DNA from: Zoogloea sp041914405
GTDB taxonomy: Bacteria > Pseudomonadota > Gammaproteobacteria > Burkholderiales > Rhodocyclaceae
Assembly: GCF_041914405.1 (NCBI RefSeq)
Contig: NZ_JAYSDK010000027.1
Coordinates: 13,910 to 77,909 of the forward strand
Reading direction: 5' to 3'
DNA length: 64,000 bases
Shown: positions 55,668-63,588 of the stretch, one piece after another
How positions within the stretch are numbered: position 1 is the stretch's first letter
Layout: every line of letters begins with the position of its first letter
Program-made: the position numbers and the translations under genes
The notes under the pieces: model-generated
What the model was told of the DNA's origin: nothing
What the model saw: only the letters and a program-made list of their open reading frames with translations
Database searches by the model: none

Positions 55668-56558
55668 TCAGGCAGCCATCGTCCTGCCCACGATCTCGCG
55701 GATCAGTTCGACCATCGCCTGCTGGGTCAGCGTGGCCGGGCGCAGGGCGCTGACGGCCAGGGACAGGCGGCTGTGCAGCGGCGGAGTGATCGGGTGGGGC
55801 ACGAGCTGGTCGGCCTTGCCGGAGGTTTGCAGCGCGGTCTTCGACAGGATCGCCACGCCGGCGTCGTCGGCCACCAGGTCGAGGAGGGCGCTGACACCGT
55901 CGATCTCGATGGCGATGTTGGGGCGCAGCCCGGCGTCGGCCAGTGCGGCTTCGATGACCATGCGAATCGCGTTGGGGCGGCTGGGGATGATCAGCGGCAT
56001 CTGGGCCACTTCTTCCAGTGTCACCGGGCGCGGCGGCTGGCCCTTGTCGGGGCGGATCAGGAACAGCTCCTCGTCGAGCAGCGGGCGCGTCTCGATGTCC
56101 GGGGACGGCGTCGTGCTGTAAACCAGTGCAACGTCAAGGCGGCCCGAGATCAGGGATTCCTGCATCGTCACCGAGAGGCCCTCGCGGATGCACAGCGACG
56201 CTTCCGGAAGGCGTTCGCGGAAGGCACGGGTCAGCGGTACCGTCAGCACACGGGCAAGGCTCGGCGGCAGGCCCACGGCGACGCGGCCGGTGAGGGCGCC
56301 GCGCACGCGGCCGAGCTCCTCCCGCGCCCGTTCCACTTGATGGAGGATGCCGCGGGCGTGTTCGAGCAGGACCTTGCCGGCCTCGGTCAGCGTCACGCCG
56401 CGGCCGTTGCGTACCAGCATGTTCTGGCGCAGCTCCACCTCCAGCAGGCGGATCTGCCGGCTGAGGGCCGGCTGGGCGATGTCGAGCACGATGGAGGCGC
56501 GCGTGAAGCTGCCGAGTTCGGCAACCCGCACGAAGTATTCGAGCTGTTTCAGGTCCAT
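55668..56558 (-). CDS. LysR-family regulator of the protocatechuate genes (LigR-like)
   Basis: A 296-aa LysR protein. The helix-turn-helix includes SFTRASIVLDIAQPALSRQI (about residues 16-35), and the effector domain follows. It is divergent from galD and the lig genes. A 30-bp element repeated before galD and before ligJ lies exactly where such a regulator would bind. In Sphingobium SYK-6 the LysR protein LigR controls the equivalent operons with protocatechuate or gallate as inducer; I infer a similar role here. Similarity to LigR itself was not computed. Confidence 0.88.
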   Translation of the reverse strand: MDLKQLEYFVRVAELGSFTRASIVLDIAQPALSRQIRLLEVELRQNMLVRNGRGVTLTEAGKVLLEHARGILHQVERAREELGRVRGALTGRVAVGLPPSLARVLTVPLTRAFRERLPEASLCIREGLSVTMQESLISGRLDVALVYSTTPSPDIETRPLLDEELFLIRPDKGQPPRPVTLEEVAQMPLIIPSRPNAIRMVIEAALADAGLRPNIAIEIDGVSALLDLVADDAGVAILSKTALQTSGKADQLVPHPITPPLHSRLSLAVSALRPATLTQQAMVELIREIVGRTMAA

Positions 56559-56611
56559 GGACGCAGGCTTTTCGGGACGCGGCGGAAGTGCGGAAAGGTA
56601 TCACGAACTGT

Positions 56612-56641
56612 TATAGCTGCTAGAGCATCAGACCGCTATTG
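56612..56641 (+). promoter_or_regulatory. Shared LysR-type element, copy 1 (before galD)
   Basis: Begins ATAGCTGCTAGAGC, then a variable ATC, then AGACCGCT and TGC. It matches copy 2 at 59371-59400 in 25 of 30 positions. The TAGC-T-GCTA centre is palindromic. It is in the 114-bp gap between the LysR gene and galD. Confidence 0.75.
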
Positions 56642-56672
56642 CAGGGGCTGGCACAGGCGAAGAATGCTTTGC

Positions 56673-57764
56673 ATGCAAACGCCAATCAAAACCTGTTTCA
56701 TGCGTGGGGGCACCTCCCGGGGGCCGTTCTTCAACGCTGCGGACCTTCCCGCCGACATCGCCACCCGCGACCGGGTGCTGCTCGCGGTGATGGGTTCCCC
56801 CGACCGCCGCCAGATCGACGGCCTCGGCGGCGCCCACCCGCTGACCAGCAAGGTGGGGATCGTCTCGAAGAGCGCGACGCCAGGGGTCGATCTGGACTTC
56901 CTGTTCGCCCAGCTCCAGCCCGACAAGGACACCGTGGACACCACCCCCAACTGCGGCAACATGCTCGCCGCGGTGGTGCCCTTCGCGCTGGAAGCCGGCA
57001 TGGTGCAGGCCCAGGGCGAGACCAGCACCTTCCGCGTGCTGACCCTCAACACCGACATGCAGTGCGACATCACCTTGCGGACGCCGGGCGGCCAGGTGGA
57101 ATACGCCGGTGACGCGCGCATCGACGGCGTGCCGGGCAGCTCGGCACCGATCACCATCAACTTCCTGGATACCGCCGGTTCGGTGTGCTCCGGCCTGCTG
57201 CCCACCGGTCAGGTGAAGGACGTGATCGACGGCATCGAGGTGACCTGCATCGACAACGGCATGCCGCTGGTGATCTTCCGCGCCGCCGACGTGGGCCGGA
57301 CCGGCTACGAGAGCGTCGCCGAGATGAACGCCGACACCGAGCTGAAGGACCGCATCGAACGCCTGCGCATCGCCTGCGGCCACGCGATGGGCCTCGGCGA
57401 CGTGAGCGCCAAGAACTATCCCAAGATGACCCTGGTGGCGCCGGCCCGCGACGGCGGCAGCCTGACCACCCGCAGCTTCATTCCCCATGTCTGCCACGAC
57501 GCCATCGGCGTGCTGGCGGCGGTCACTGTGGCCACCGCCTGCGTGCTGGAGGGCTCGGTCACCACGGGCATCGCCCAGGTGCCGGGCGGCAACGTCAAGG
57601 CGGTGTCGGTGGAGCACCCGACCGGCGAGTTCTCGGTGGAGCTGGAGCTCGACCCGGCCAACCCGCAGAACGTCACCCGCGCGGCGCTGCTGCGCACCGC
57701 ACGCCTGATCATGCGCGGCGAGGTGATGGTGCCGGCCGCCGTGTGGGACGGCCGGCAGGGCTGA
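56673..57764 (+). CDS. galD: 4-oxalomesaconate tautomerase (PrpF fold)
   Basis: A 363-aa PrpF-family isomerase (LigU/GalD type) that interconverts the keto and enol forms of oxalomesaconate in protocatechuate or gallate breakdown. MRGGTSRGPFF near residues 9-20 and DTTPNCGNM are typical PrpF motifs with the catalytic Cys. Context with ligJ, ligK, ligI, ligA and ligB supports GalD/LigU rather than the aconitate-type PrpF. An alternative ATG at 56664 has AGGCG upstream. A much longer frame from 55602 overlaps the LysR gene and is a shadow. It is first in the lig gene run and has copy 1 of the LysR element upstream. Confidence 0.91.
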   Translation: MQTPIKTCFMRGGTSRGPFFNAADLPADIATRDRVLLAVMGSPDRRQIDGLGGAHPLTSKVGIVSKSATPGVDLDFLFAQLQPDKDTVDTTPNCGNMLAAVVPFALEAGMVQAQGETSTFRVLTLNTDMQCDITLRTPGGQVEYAGDARIDGVPGSSAPITINFLDTAGSVCSGLLPTGQVKDVIDGIEVTCIDNGMPLVIFRAADVGRTGYESVAEMNADTELKDRIERLRIACGHAMGLGDVSAKNYPKMTLVAPARDGGSLTTRSFIPHVCHDAIGVLAAVTVATACVLEGSVTTGIAQVPGGNVKAVSVEHPTGEFSVELELDPANPQNVTRAALLRTARLIMRGEVMVPAAVWDGRQG

Positions 57765-57809
57765 GCTGGCACTTCCCGAGCCATCGGGGCTAATCGGCAG
57801 GGGCAAATA

Positions 57810-57877
57810 TGTAGGGGCGAATTCATTCGCCCGCGGACTTCGGTAACGGGCTGCGGGCGAATGAATTCGCCCCTACA
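57810..57877. repeat. REP doublet, copy E
   Basis: Facing copies TGTAGGGGCGAATTCATT... and ...GAATTCGCCCCTACA, with an intervening CGCGGACTTCGG-type centre. It lies between galD and the MFS gene inside the lig gene run. Confidence 0.9.
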
Positions 57878-57976
57878 GGAGCGTCATCGGCGTGCGGGCC
57901 CGGCCGCAGCAGAAAACACAAACGTTCCAACAAACCAAAATAGCCGCCACCGGTGGCACCTGGAGGAGAAGTCGAA

Positions 57977-59338
57977 ATGAGCCAGAACCCGAACGTCAAT
58001 GTGCAGACGTTCCTCAACGAGCACCCGTTTTCCGGCTTCCAGTGGCTGGTCTTCGGTCTGTGTTTCTGCATCGTGCTGCTGGACGGCTTCGACACCGCCG
58101 CCATTGGCTACATTGCCCCGTCGCTGATCCAGGAGTGGGGCGTCACCAAGCCGGCGCTGGCGCCGGTGCTCAGCGCGGCGCTGTTTGGGCTGGCAGCGGG
58201 CGCCATCTCCGCCGGGCCGCTGGCCGACCGTTTCGGCCGCAAGCGCCTGCTGGTGGTGTCGGTGCTGATCTTCGGCGTGGCCTGCCTGGCCTCGTCCTTC
58301 GCCGGTGGCCTCACCGAGCTGTCGGTGCTGCGCTTTGTCACCGGCCTCGGCCTCGGCGCGGCGATGCCCAATGCGGTGACGCTGATGAGCGAATACTGCC
58401 CCGACGCGCGCAGGGCGACGCTCACCAACGCGATGTTCTGCGGCTTTCCGCTGGGCGCCTCCCTCGGCGGTTTCCTCGCCGCGTGGATGATCCCCCAGTG
58501 GGGCTGGCGCAGCGTGCTGGGCCTCGGCGGCCTGGCGCCGCTGGTGCTGGTCGTGCTGCTGCTGGTGTTCCTGCCGGAGTCCGTGCGCTACATGGTGGCC
58601 AAGGGCTTCTCCGTTGAGCGCATTCGTGGCGTCCTGCGCCGTATCTCCAGCGCCGCCGACAAGGCCACCGCTTTCGTGATGACCGAGAAGGCCCACGCTC
58701 CGACTGAAGGCAGCGGTATTGGCGTGGTGCTGTCGCGCAGCTACGTGGTCGGTTCGGTGGCGCTGTGGGTCGCGTATTTCATGGGCCTGGTGATCTTCTA
58801 TGCGCTGATCAACTGGATGCCGGTGCTGTTCAAGGATGGCGGCCTCGATCCCAAGACCGCGACGCTGATCTCGGCGCTGTTCCCCCTCGGTGGCGTCGGC
58901 GCGATTTTGTTCGGCTGGCTGATGGACCGCTTCAACGCCAACCGGGTCATTGCGGTGGGCTACTTCCTGACCGCCGCGGCGATCTACGCGATCGGCCACG
59001 CGGCCGGCAGCATCGGCCTGCTGGTGGCGGTGGTGTTCGGCGCCGGCGCGATCATGAACACCGCCCAGTCGTCGATGCCGGCCCTCGCGGCGGCCTTCTA
59101 CCCGACCCGCGGTCGGGCTACCGGCGTGGCCTGGATGCTCGGCATCGGGCGCTTTGGTGGCATCGCAGGCTCCTTCCTGGTGGCCGAGCTGAGCGCGCGG
59201 CACCTGGATTTCGGCAGCATCTTCGCGGTGGTCGCAGTGCCCGGCCTGATTGCCGGCGCGGCCCTGCTGGTCAAGGAATTCGTGCATCCGGAGGCGGCCG
59301 GCGCCAAGCCCAAGCTGGCCGAGGCGGCGGGCCATTGA
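57977..59338 (+). CDS. Aromatic acid:H+ symporter, MFS (AAHS/PcaK type)
   Basis: A 453-aa major facilitator transporter with 12 helices. It has the AAHS start FCIVLLDGFDTAAIGYIAPSL, where the conserved LLDGFD sits in helix 1, and GPLADRFGRKRLL between helices 2 and 3. Such carriers take up 4-hydroxybenzoate, protocatechuate or vanillate with protons. Its place between galD and ligJ makes protocatechuate or a close aromatic acid the likely substrate. The ATG at 57977 has GGAGGAG upstream. Confidence 0.91.
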   Translation: MSQNPNVNVQTFLNEHPFSGFQWLVFGLCFCIVLLDGFDTAAIGYIAPSLIQEWGVTKPALAPVLSAALFGLAAGAISAGPLADRFGRKRLLVVSVLIFGVACLASSFAGGLTELSVLRFVTGLGLGAAMPNAVTLMSEYCPDARRATLTNAMFCGFPLGASLGGFLAAWMIPQWGWRSVLGLGGLAPLVLVVLLLVFLPESVRYMVAKGFSVERIRGVLRRISSAADKATAFVMTEKAHAPTEGSGIGVVLSRSYVVGSVALWVAYFMGLVIFYALINWMPVLFKDGGLDPKTATLISALFPLGGVGAILFGWLMDRFNANRVIAVGYFLTAAAIYAIGHAAGSIGLLVAVVFGAGAIMNTAQSSMPALAAAFYPTRGRATGVAWMLGIGRFGGIAGSFLVAELSARHLDFGSIFAVVAVPGLIAGAALLVKEFVHPEAAGAKPKLAEAAGH

Positions 59339-59370
59339 TTGCGCTCAGTTACAAGATATAGCAAAGCGAT

Positions 59371-59400
59371 ATAGCTGCTAGAGCGGTAGACCGCTTATGC
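59371..59400 (+). promoter_or_regulatory. Shared LysR-type element, copy 2 (before ligJ)
   Basis: Begins ATAGCTGCTAGAGC, then GGT, then AGACCGCT and TATGC. It differs from copy 1 at five positions. Here AGCGGT-AG-ACCGCT also forms a perfect palindrome. It is 60 bp before the ligJ start and likely controls ligJ-ligK-ligI-ligA-ligB-ligC as a second transcript. Confidence 0.75.
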
Positions 59401-59459
59401 GCGGTCTGCAGCCTTGGAACAATGCAGCCATACAAGCAAGAACCCACGAGGAACACACC

Positions 59460-60488
59460 ATGATCATCGACATCCACGGTCACTACACCACCGCCCCGAA
59501 GGCCCTCGAAGCGTGGCGCAACCGCCAGATCGCCGGCATCAAGGATCCGTCCGCGATGCCCAAGGTGTCCGAGCTGAAGATCAGCGACGACGAGCTGCGC
59601 GAGACCATCGAGACCAACCAGCTGCGCCTGATGAAGGAGCGCGGTTCCGACCTGACGATCTTCTCGCCGCGCGCCAGCTTCATGGCCCACCACATCGGCG
59701 ACTTCAACATCAGCGCCACCTGGGCGGCCATCTGCAACGAGCTGTGCTACCGCGTCAGCCAGCTGTTCCCGGACAACTTCATCGGCGCCGCCATGCTGCC
59801 GCAGAGCCCCGGCGTCGATCCGGCCACCTGCATCCCCGAACTGGTGAAGTGCGTCGAGCAGTACGGCAACGTCGGCATCAACCTCAACCCGGACCCGTCC
59901 GGCGGCCACTGGACCAGCCCCCCGCTGCACGACCGCCACTGGTACCCGATCTACGAAAAGATGGTCGAGTACGACATCCCGGCGATGGTGCACGTGTCCA
60001 CCAGCTGCAACTGCGCCTTCCACACCACCGGCGCCCACTACCTGAACGCCGACACCACGGCCTTCATGCAGTGCCTGACCTCCGACCTGTTCAAGGACTT
60101 CCCGACCCTGAAGTTCGTGATCCCCCACGGCGGCGGCGCGGTGCCCTACCACTGGGGTCGTTTCCGTGGCCTGGCCCAGGAGCTGAAGAAGCCGCTGCTG
60201 AAGGATCACCTGCTCAACAACATCTTCTTCGACACCTGCGTCTATCACCAGCCGGGCATCGACCTGCTGACCAAGGTGATCCCGGTGGACAACATCCTGT
60301 TCGCCTCCGAAATGATCGGCGCCGTGCGCGGCATCGACCCGGAGACCGGACACTACTACGACGACACCAAGCGCTACATCGAGGGCACGCTGAACCTGTC
60401 CGCCGAGGACCGTTACAAGGTCTACGAGGGCAACGCCCGCCGCGTTTATCCGCGCCTGGATGCCGCGCTGAAGGCCAAGGGCAAGTGA
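59460..60488 (+). CDS. ligJ: 4-oxalomesaconate hydratase
   Basis: A 342-aa amidohydrolase-fold enzyme that hydrates 4-oxalomesaconate to 4-carboxy-4-hydroxy-2-oxoadipate. It starts MIIDIHGHYT, the metal-binding HxH pattern, and has further ligands in HVSTSCNC and IPHGGGAVPYHWGRF. Length matches LigJ (about 341 aa). Neighbours ligK, ligI, ligA and ligB are of the same pathway. The ATG at 59460 has GAGGAA upstream; a longer frame reaches into the LysR element and is rejected. Confidence 0.93.
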   Translation: MIIDIHGHYTTAPKALEAWRNRQIAGIKDPSAMPKVSELKISDDELRETIETNQLRLMKERGSDLTIFSPRASFMAHHIGDFNISATWAAICNELCYRVSQLFPDNFIGAAMLPQSPGVDPATCIPELVKCVEQYGNVGINLNPDPSGGHWTSPPLHDRHWYPIYEKMVEYDIPAMVHVSTSCNCAFHTTGAHYLNADTTAFMQCLTSDLFKDFPTLKFVIPHGGGAVPYHWGRFRGLAQELKKPLLKDHLLNNIFFDTCVYHQPGIDLLTKVIPVDNILFASEMIGAVRGIDPETGHYYDDTKRYIEGTLNLSAEDRYKVYEGNARRVYPRLDAALKAKGK

Positions 60489-60491
60489 TTC

Positions 60492-60560
60492 CGTGGGGGC
60501 GAATTCATTCGCCCTCCGTGCCAAGAACAACCGCCGCGGGCGAATGAATTCGCCCCCACG
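60492..60560. repeat. REP doublet, copy F
   Basis: Facing copies with ends CGTGGGGGCGAATTCATT and GAATTCGCCCCCACG and a 26-nt centre. It starts 4 bp after the ligJ stop and ends 22 bp before ligK, so it lies inside the transcript. Confidence 0.9.
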
Positions 60561-60581
60561 AGCAAACCAGGAGATTCCGGA

Positions 60582-61277
60582 ATGACCCTCCCCATGAACA
60601 CCCTCGGTATCGTCAAGCGCAACATCGACCGCGCCGATCCGGCCGCCGTTGAAAAGCTGTCCTGTTTCGGCGTCGCCACCATCCACGAAGCAATGGGCCG
60701 CGTCGGCCTGATGAAGCCGACCATCCGCCCGATCTTCGCCGGTGCCCGCCTGTGCGGCACCGCCGTCACCGTGTTGCTGCAGCCGGGCGACAACTGGATG
60801 CTCCACGTGGCCGCCGAGCAGATCAAGCCGGGCGACGTGGTCGTTGCCGGCTGCACCGCCGACAGCACCGACGGCTTCTTCGGCGACCTGCTGGCCACCT
60901 CCTACAAGGCCCAGGGCGCCAAGGGCCTGATCATCGACGGCGGCGTGCGCGACGTGAAGGACCTCACCGAGATGAACTTCCCGGTCTTCAGCCGCGCCGT
61001 CCACGCCAAGGGCTGCACCCGCGCGACCCTCGGCTCGGTGAATGTGCCGGTGGTGTGCGCCGGCGCGGTGGTCAACCCGGGTGACGTGGTGATCGCCGAC
61101 GACGACGGCGTGGTGGTGGTGCCCGCCGCCATCGCCCAGCAGGTGGCCGACGCCGCCGAAGCCCGCGAGAACAACGAGACCGCCAAGCGTGCCCGCTTCG
61201 CCGCCGGCGAGCTGGGCCTGGACATGTACAGCCTGCGCGAGCCCCTCGCGAAAGCTGGCCTCAAGTACATCGACTGA
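60582..61277 (+). CDS. ligK: 4-carboxy-4-hydroxy-2-oxoadipate aldolase / oxaloacetate decarboxylase
   Basis: A 231-aa class II aldolase of the RraA-like fold (LigK/GalC/ProA). It cleaves CHA to pyruvate and oxaloacetate and can decarboxylate oxaloacetate. GDLLATSYKAQGAKGLIIDGG and RDVKDLTEM, with the metal-binding Asp, are the family core (about residues 103-135). AGGAG precedes the start. It is followed after 11 bp by ligI. Confidence 0.95.
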   Translation: MTLPMNTLGIVKRNIDRADPAAVEKLSCFGVATIHEAMGRVGLMKPTIRPIFAGARLCGTAVTVLLQPGDNWMLHVAAEQIKPGDVVVAGCTADSTDGFFGDLLATSYKAQGAKGLIIDGGVRDVKDLTEMNFPVFSRAVHAKGCTRATLGSVNVPVVCAGAVVNPGDVVIADDDGVVVVPAAIAQQVADAAEARENNETAKRARFAAGELGLDMYSLREPLAKAGLKYID

Positions 61278-61288
61278 GCGAGACGACG

Positions 61289-62203
61289 ATGGAATTCACC
61301 AAGACTCCCGGCTGGCTCGACTGGTATGCCGGTCCGTCCAAGCCCCGCTTCCAACTGCCGGCCGGCAGCGTGGATGCCCACTGCCACGTTTTCGGGCCGG
61401 GGGCAGAGTTTCCCTACGCCCCCGAGCGCAAATACACCCCGTGCGATGCGTCCAAGGCGCAGCTCTTCGCGCTGCGCGACCACCTCGGCTTCGAGCGCAA
61501 CGTCATCGTGCAGGCCACCTGCCACGGCGCCGACAACCGGGCGCTGGTCGATGCGCTGGTGCACTCCGACGGCAAGGCCCGCGGTGTTGTCACCGTGAAG
61601 CGCAGCATCTCCGACCAGGAACTGCAGGACCTCCACGCCGCCGGCGTGCGCGGTGTGCGCTTCAACTTCGTCAAGCGGCTGGTGGATTTCACGCCGAAGG
61701 ACGAGCTGCTGGAGATCGCCGCCCGCATCGCCCCGCTGGGCTGGCACGTGGTGATCTATTTCGAGGCGGTGGATCTGCCCGAGCTGTGGGACTTCTTCAC
61801 CGCGCTGCCGACCACTGTGGTCGTCGACCACATGGGCCGCCCGGACGTGACCAAGCCCATCGACGGCCCGGAGTTCGAGCTGTTCCTGAAGTTCATGCGC
61901 GAGCACAAGAACGTGTGGTCCAAGGTCAGCTGCCCCGAGCGCCTGTCCGTCAGCGGCCCCAAGGCCCTGGACGGCGAGCAGGCTGCCTACCGGGACGTGG
62001 TGCCCTTCGCCCGCCGCGTCGTCGAGGAATTCCCCGACCGCGTGCTGTGGGGCACCGACTGGCCGCACCCCAACCTCAAGGACCACATGCCCGACGACGG
62101 CCTGCTGGTGGATTTCATCCCCCACATCGCCCCGACTGCCGAGCTGCAGCAGAAGCTGCTGGTGGATAACCCCAAGCGACTTTACTGGCCCGAAGAAGCA
62201 TAG
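61289..62203 (+). CDS. ligI: 2-pyrone-4,6-dicarboxylate lactonase
   Basis: A 304-aa amidohydrolase that opens 2-pyrone-4,6-dicarboxylate to oxalomesaconate. SVDAHCHVFGPGAEFPYAPERKYTP near residues 29-53 is the LigI signature, with the His pair of the active site. VVDHMGRPDVTKP and LWGTDWPHPN, with the catalytic Asp, follow. Length matches LigI. It is in line with ligK and ligA. Confidence 0.95.
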   Translation: MEFTKTPGWLDWYAGPSKPRFQLPAGSVDAHCHVFGPGAEFPYAPERKYTPCDASKAQLFALRDHLGFERNVIVQATCHGADNRALVDALVHSDGKARGVVTVKRSISDQELQDLHAAGVRGVRFNFVKRLVDFTPKDELLEIAARIAPLGWHVVIYFEAVDLPELWDFFTALPTTVVVDHMGRPDVTKPIDGPEFELFLKFMREHKNVWSKVSCPERLSVSGPKALDGEQAAYRDVVPFARRVVEEFPDRVLWGTDWPHPNLKDHMPDDGLLVDFIPHIAPTAELQQKLLVDNPKRLYWPEEA

Positions 62204-62226
62204 TGAGCTAACGGCCGGACCTGCCC

Positions 62227-62254
62227 CGTAGGGGCGAATTCATTCGCCCCCACA
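62227..62254. repeat. REP element, copy G (single)
   Basis: A single palindrome: CGTAGGGGCGAATTCATTC then GCCCCCACAG. It lies between ligI and ligA inside the operon, 37 bp before ligA. Confidence 0.85.
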
Positions 62255-62290
62255 GACAAGGCACCCCCGGCCCCGCAGAGGAGACAACAC

Positions 62291-62731
62291 ATGGCACTCG
62301 ACAAGCCCTACAAGGACATCCCCGGCACGACGATCTTCGATGCCGAGCAGTCCCGTCTCGGCTACCACCTCAACCAGTTCTGCATGTCGCTGATGAAGGC
62401 CGCCAACCGCGAGCGCTTCAAGGCCGACGAGCGGGCCTACCTGGACGAGTGGCCGATGACCGAAGACCAGAAGCAGGCCGTGCTGGCCCGTGACCTGAAT
62501 CGCTGCATCGCGCTCGGCGGCAACATCTACTTTCTCGCCAAGATCGGCGCCACCGACGGCAAGAGCTTCCAGCAGATGGCCGGCAGCATGACCGGCATGA
62601 GCGAGGACGAATACCGCGACATGATGATCAAGGGCGGCCGCTCTGCCGAGGGCAACCGCTACATCGGCGAGGACGGCGACGCCCAGCCCCAGCATCAACC
62701 GCAAGGCCAGGCTGGCCGCAAGAAGGACTGA
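62291..62731 (+). CDS. ligA: Protocatechuate 4,5-dioxygenase, alpha subunit
   Basis: A 146-aa small subunit of the extradiol dioxygenase that opens protocatechuate between C4 and C5. The helical core includes LGYHLNQFCMSLMKAANRERF (about residues 20-40; shown as LGYHLNQFCMSL and KAANRERF) and FQQMAGSMTGMSEDEY. LigA lies over the active site made by LigB. A GAGGAG site precedes the start. The C-terminus is Gln/Lys-rich. It is followed after 2 bp by ligB. Confidence 0.95.
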   Translation: MALDKPYKDIPGTTIFDAEQSRLGYHLNQFCMSLMKAANRERFKADERAYLDEWPMTEDQKQAVLARDLNRCIALGGNIYFLAKIGATDGKSFQQMAGSMTGMSEDEYRDMMIKGGRSAEGNRYIGEDGDAQPQHQPQGQAGRKKD

Positions 62732-62733
62732 GC

Positions 62734-63588
62734 ATGGCCAAGATCACCGCATCCGTTTATACCTCCCACGTGCCGGCCATCGGCGCCGCCATCGACCTGG
62801 GCAAGACTACCGACCCGTACTGGGTGCCGCTCTTCAAGGGTTATGAGCCGTCCAAGGAGTGGATGGAGGCCAACAAGCCGGACGTCATCTTCCTGGTCTA
62901 CAACGACCACGCCACGGCCTTCAGCCTGGAGATGATCCCGACCTTCGCGATCGGCTGTGCCGCCGAGTTCCAGCCTGCCGACGAAGGCTACGGCCCGCGT
63001 CCCGTGCCCAAGGTCATCGGCCACCCCGAGCTGGCCTCGCACATCGCCCAGAGCGTGATCCAGGACGACTTCGATCTGACCATCGTCAACAAGATGGACG
63101 TGGATCACGGCCTCACCGTGCCCCTCAACCTCTTGTGCGGCAGCCCGCAGGAATGGCCGTGCCCGGTGATCCCCTTCGCGGTCAACGTGGTCCAGTACCC
63201 GGTGCCGTCCGGCCGCCGCTGCTACAACCTGGGCAAGGCCATCCGCAAGGCCGTCGAATCCTTCGACAAGCCGCTGAAGGTGCAGATCTGGGGCACCGGC
63301 GGCATGAGCCACCAGTTGCAGGGCCCGCGCGCCGGCCTCATCAACCGTGAGTGGGACAACGCCTGGCTCGACAAGCTGATCGCCGATCCCGAAGGTGCTG
63401 CCGCGGTGCCGCACATCGACTATGTGCGTGAAGCCGGCTCCGAAGGCATCGAGCTGGTCATGTGGCTGATCGCCCGCGGCGCCATGGACGACGTGGCCGG
63501 CGGCCCGGCGCCCAAGGTCGCCCACCGTTTCTATCACGTCCCCGCCTCCAACACCGGCGTGGGCCATCTGATTCTGGAGAACCAATAA
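62734..63588 (+). CDS. ligB: Protocatechuate 4,5-dioxygenase, beta subunit
   Basis: A 284-aa catalytic subunit with the non-haem Fe(II) site of type II extradiol dioxygenases. His in TSHVPAIGAAIDLG (about residue 12) and YNDHATAFSLEMIPTFAIG (about 57-75) fit the iron ligands, and VDHGLTVPLNLL holds the catalytic His. It works as (LigA-LigB)2 and gives 4-carboxy-2-hydroxymuconate semialdehyde. It is linked to ligA (2 bp) and ligC (start directly after the stop). Confidence 0.96.
   Translation: MAKITASVYTSHVPAIGAAIDLGKTTDPYWVPLFKGYEPSKEWMEANKPDVIFLVYNDHATAFSLEMIPTFAIGCAAEFQPADEGYGPRPVPKVIGHPELASHIAQSVIQDDFDLTIVNKMDVDHGLTVPLNLLCGSPQEWPCPVIPFAVNVVQYPVPSGRRCYNLGKAIRKAVESFDKPLKVQIWGTGGMSHQLQGPRAGLINREWDNAWLDKLIADPEGAAAVPHIDYVREAGSEGIELVMWLIARGAMDDVAGGPAPKVAHRFYHVPASNTGVGHLILENQ

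Noticed and set aside
55602..56672. Long in-frame N-terminal extension of galD giving a 720-aa protein
   Set aside because: It overlaps the well-supported LysR gene on the other strand and the REP copy D, and its translation has no recognisable domain.
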